From the NCBI GenBank assembly GCA_009780445.1, contig WRAA01000108.1, forward strand, positions 1 through 6,975: DNA of 6,975 nucleotides, in the 5' to 3' direction. The notes beneath the pieces were generated by a model. That model had not been told where the DNA came from. It ran no database searches and worked only from the letters and a program-made list of their open reading frames with translations. The DNA comes from Defluviitaleaceae bacterium (GTDB lineage: Bacteria; Bacillota; Clostridia; Lachnospirales; WRAA01). Of this stretch, positions 6,233 to 6,975 are shown piece by piece. The translations under genes and the position numbers were made by a program. The number at the start of each line of letters is the position of its first letter. Position 1 is the first letter of the stretch.

Positions 6233-6975
6233 ATGAGTCCGTTTATCAGTAAGTTCATAAACCATATGTCCGCAGCGAAGGGCGCGGGCGAAAACACCCT
6301 GCTGGCCTACCGCCGCGACCTCTGCGCTCTGGAGGCCTACCTGGCGGAGGTAAGCCCCAAGGGTATTGAAGCGGCCACGTCTACCGCGCTGATGGCCTAT
6401 GTCCTGCGCCTTCACAAGAGCGGGAAGCACGCCTCCACAGTGTCGCGTTGTATCGCCGTTATCAAGAACTTCTACAAGTACCTCTACTACGAGCGGGATA
6501 TCACCTCGGACCCCGCGCTGTTGCTGCGCTCGCCGAAGTTTTCGCGGACGCCGCCGGCCACACTCTCCGGCGCGGACAGGGACAAGCTGCTTGACAGCGC
6601 GCCCACGCCAAACTCCACGGCCAAGGACATCCGCAACCACGCCATAACCTCCGTGCTGTCCTTCACGCCGATACGCATAGGCATCATCACCGAGCTGAAC
6701 CTCTGCGACGTAGACGGCATCGCCGGCACCATCACCTACCGCAACGCACGTGACACCCACGCCGCAGACCTCGACCCGCACCTGCGCGAGCCGCTGATGG
6801 CCTACATACACCACGCCCGCCCGAAGATACTGGCCGCCGCAAACGCACCGCATGACGATCCCGACGCCCCCCTCTTTGTCAGCATGGCAGGGCGCAGGCT
6901 CACACGCCAGGGGCTGTGGAAGATCGTCAAGGAATATGGGCGGCACGCCCTGCCCGATCTGGACCTTAGCCCCAA
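6233..6975 (+). CDS. Tyrosine recombinase/XerD-like protein (partial, C-terminus outside window)
   Basis: The first 247 complete residues are visible. An N-terminal SAM-like DNA-binding domain (about 1-90) has FISKFINHMSAAKGAGENT then LAYRRDL, typical of Xer proteins, and the start of the catalytic domain follows. The first catalytic arginine is probably R148, in a segment aligning without gaps to the family's R-x-x-E-L-x-x-L-x-L-x-D-V pattern. The usual beta-hairpin GKGxKxR with its catalytic lysine is absent; the matching segment is YRNARDTHAADL (169-180). At the window edge the family's SPHxLRH begins as SP plus a codon starting AA, so Lys or Asn stands where His is usual. The second arginine and the nucleophilic tyrosine lie outside. 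XerC/D act on dif sites to resolve chromosome dimers; this diverged copy may not. ATG 6233 has AAGAGG five bases upstream. Confidence 0.85.
   Translation, partial: MSPFISKFINHMSAAKGAGENTLLAYRRDLCALEAYLAEVSPKGIEAATSTALMAYVLRLHKSGKHASTVSRCIAVIKNFYKYLYYERDITSDPALLLRSPKFSRTPPATLSGADRDKLLDSAPTPNSTAKDIRNHAITSVLSFTPIRIGIITELNLCDVDGIAGTITYRNARDTHAADLDPHLREPLMAYIHHARPKILAAANAPHDDPDAPLFVSMAGRRLTRQGLWKIVKEYGRHALPDLDLSP

Noticed and set aside
6215..6946. A 243-codon minus-strand open frame opposite the recombinase gene
   Set aside because: It is a codon-bias shadow with no recognisable motif and no good ribosome binding site, while the plus strand encodes a clear Xer-like protein.

Overview
The window looks like chromosome from a GC-rich, endospore-forming member of the Clostridia, probably an uncultured or little-studied lineage. 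Three things point there: the sporulation membrane protein SpoIIM, an Rnf complex with the gene order C-D-G typical of Clostridia, and a NUDIX hydrolase / spoIIM / Xer-type recombinase neighbourhood of the kind found in Clostridia. Shine-Dalgarno sites are strong, and several starts are GTG or TTG. I see no insertion sequence, tRNA, rRNA or CRISPR array.

Left half, minus strand (3340 down to 1): an operon reading stand-alone HATPase protein -> rnfC -> rnfD -> rnfG (cut by the window edge). The genes overlap or nearly touch, so they are probably co-transcribed. Rnf is the membrane ferredoxin:NAD+ oxidoreductase that couples electron flow to Na+ or H+ transport. rnfE, rnfA and rnfB would be expected beyond the left edge. 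The first gene is a small GHKL-fold ATPase whose relatives, as I recall them, lie in redox and hydrogenase gene clusters; here it overlaps rnfC by 20 bp. RnfD carries an unusual Ala/Thr-rich insert holding three matches to the ApbE flavinylation consensus.

Centre (3341-3463): a 123-bp divergent intergenic region with two back-to-back sigma-A-like promoters. The minus one would give an almost leaderless transcript. The plus one is near consensus.

Right half, plus strand (3464 to 6975): a cardiolipin-synthase-like membrane protein whose two HKD motifs have both lost the catalytic histidine, a NUDIX hydrolase of the ADP-ribose pyrophosphatase type, SpoIIM, and a tyrosine-recombinase-like protein cut by the right edge. 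Three of these four follow each other closely, and a 71-bp gap with an inverted repeat precedes spoIIM. The recombinase also appears to lack conserved catalytic residues, so two of the four proteins may be non-enzymatic derivatives of enzyme families.
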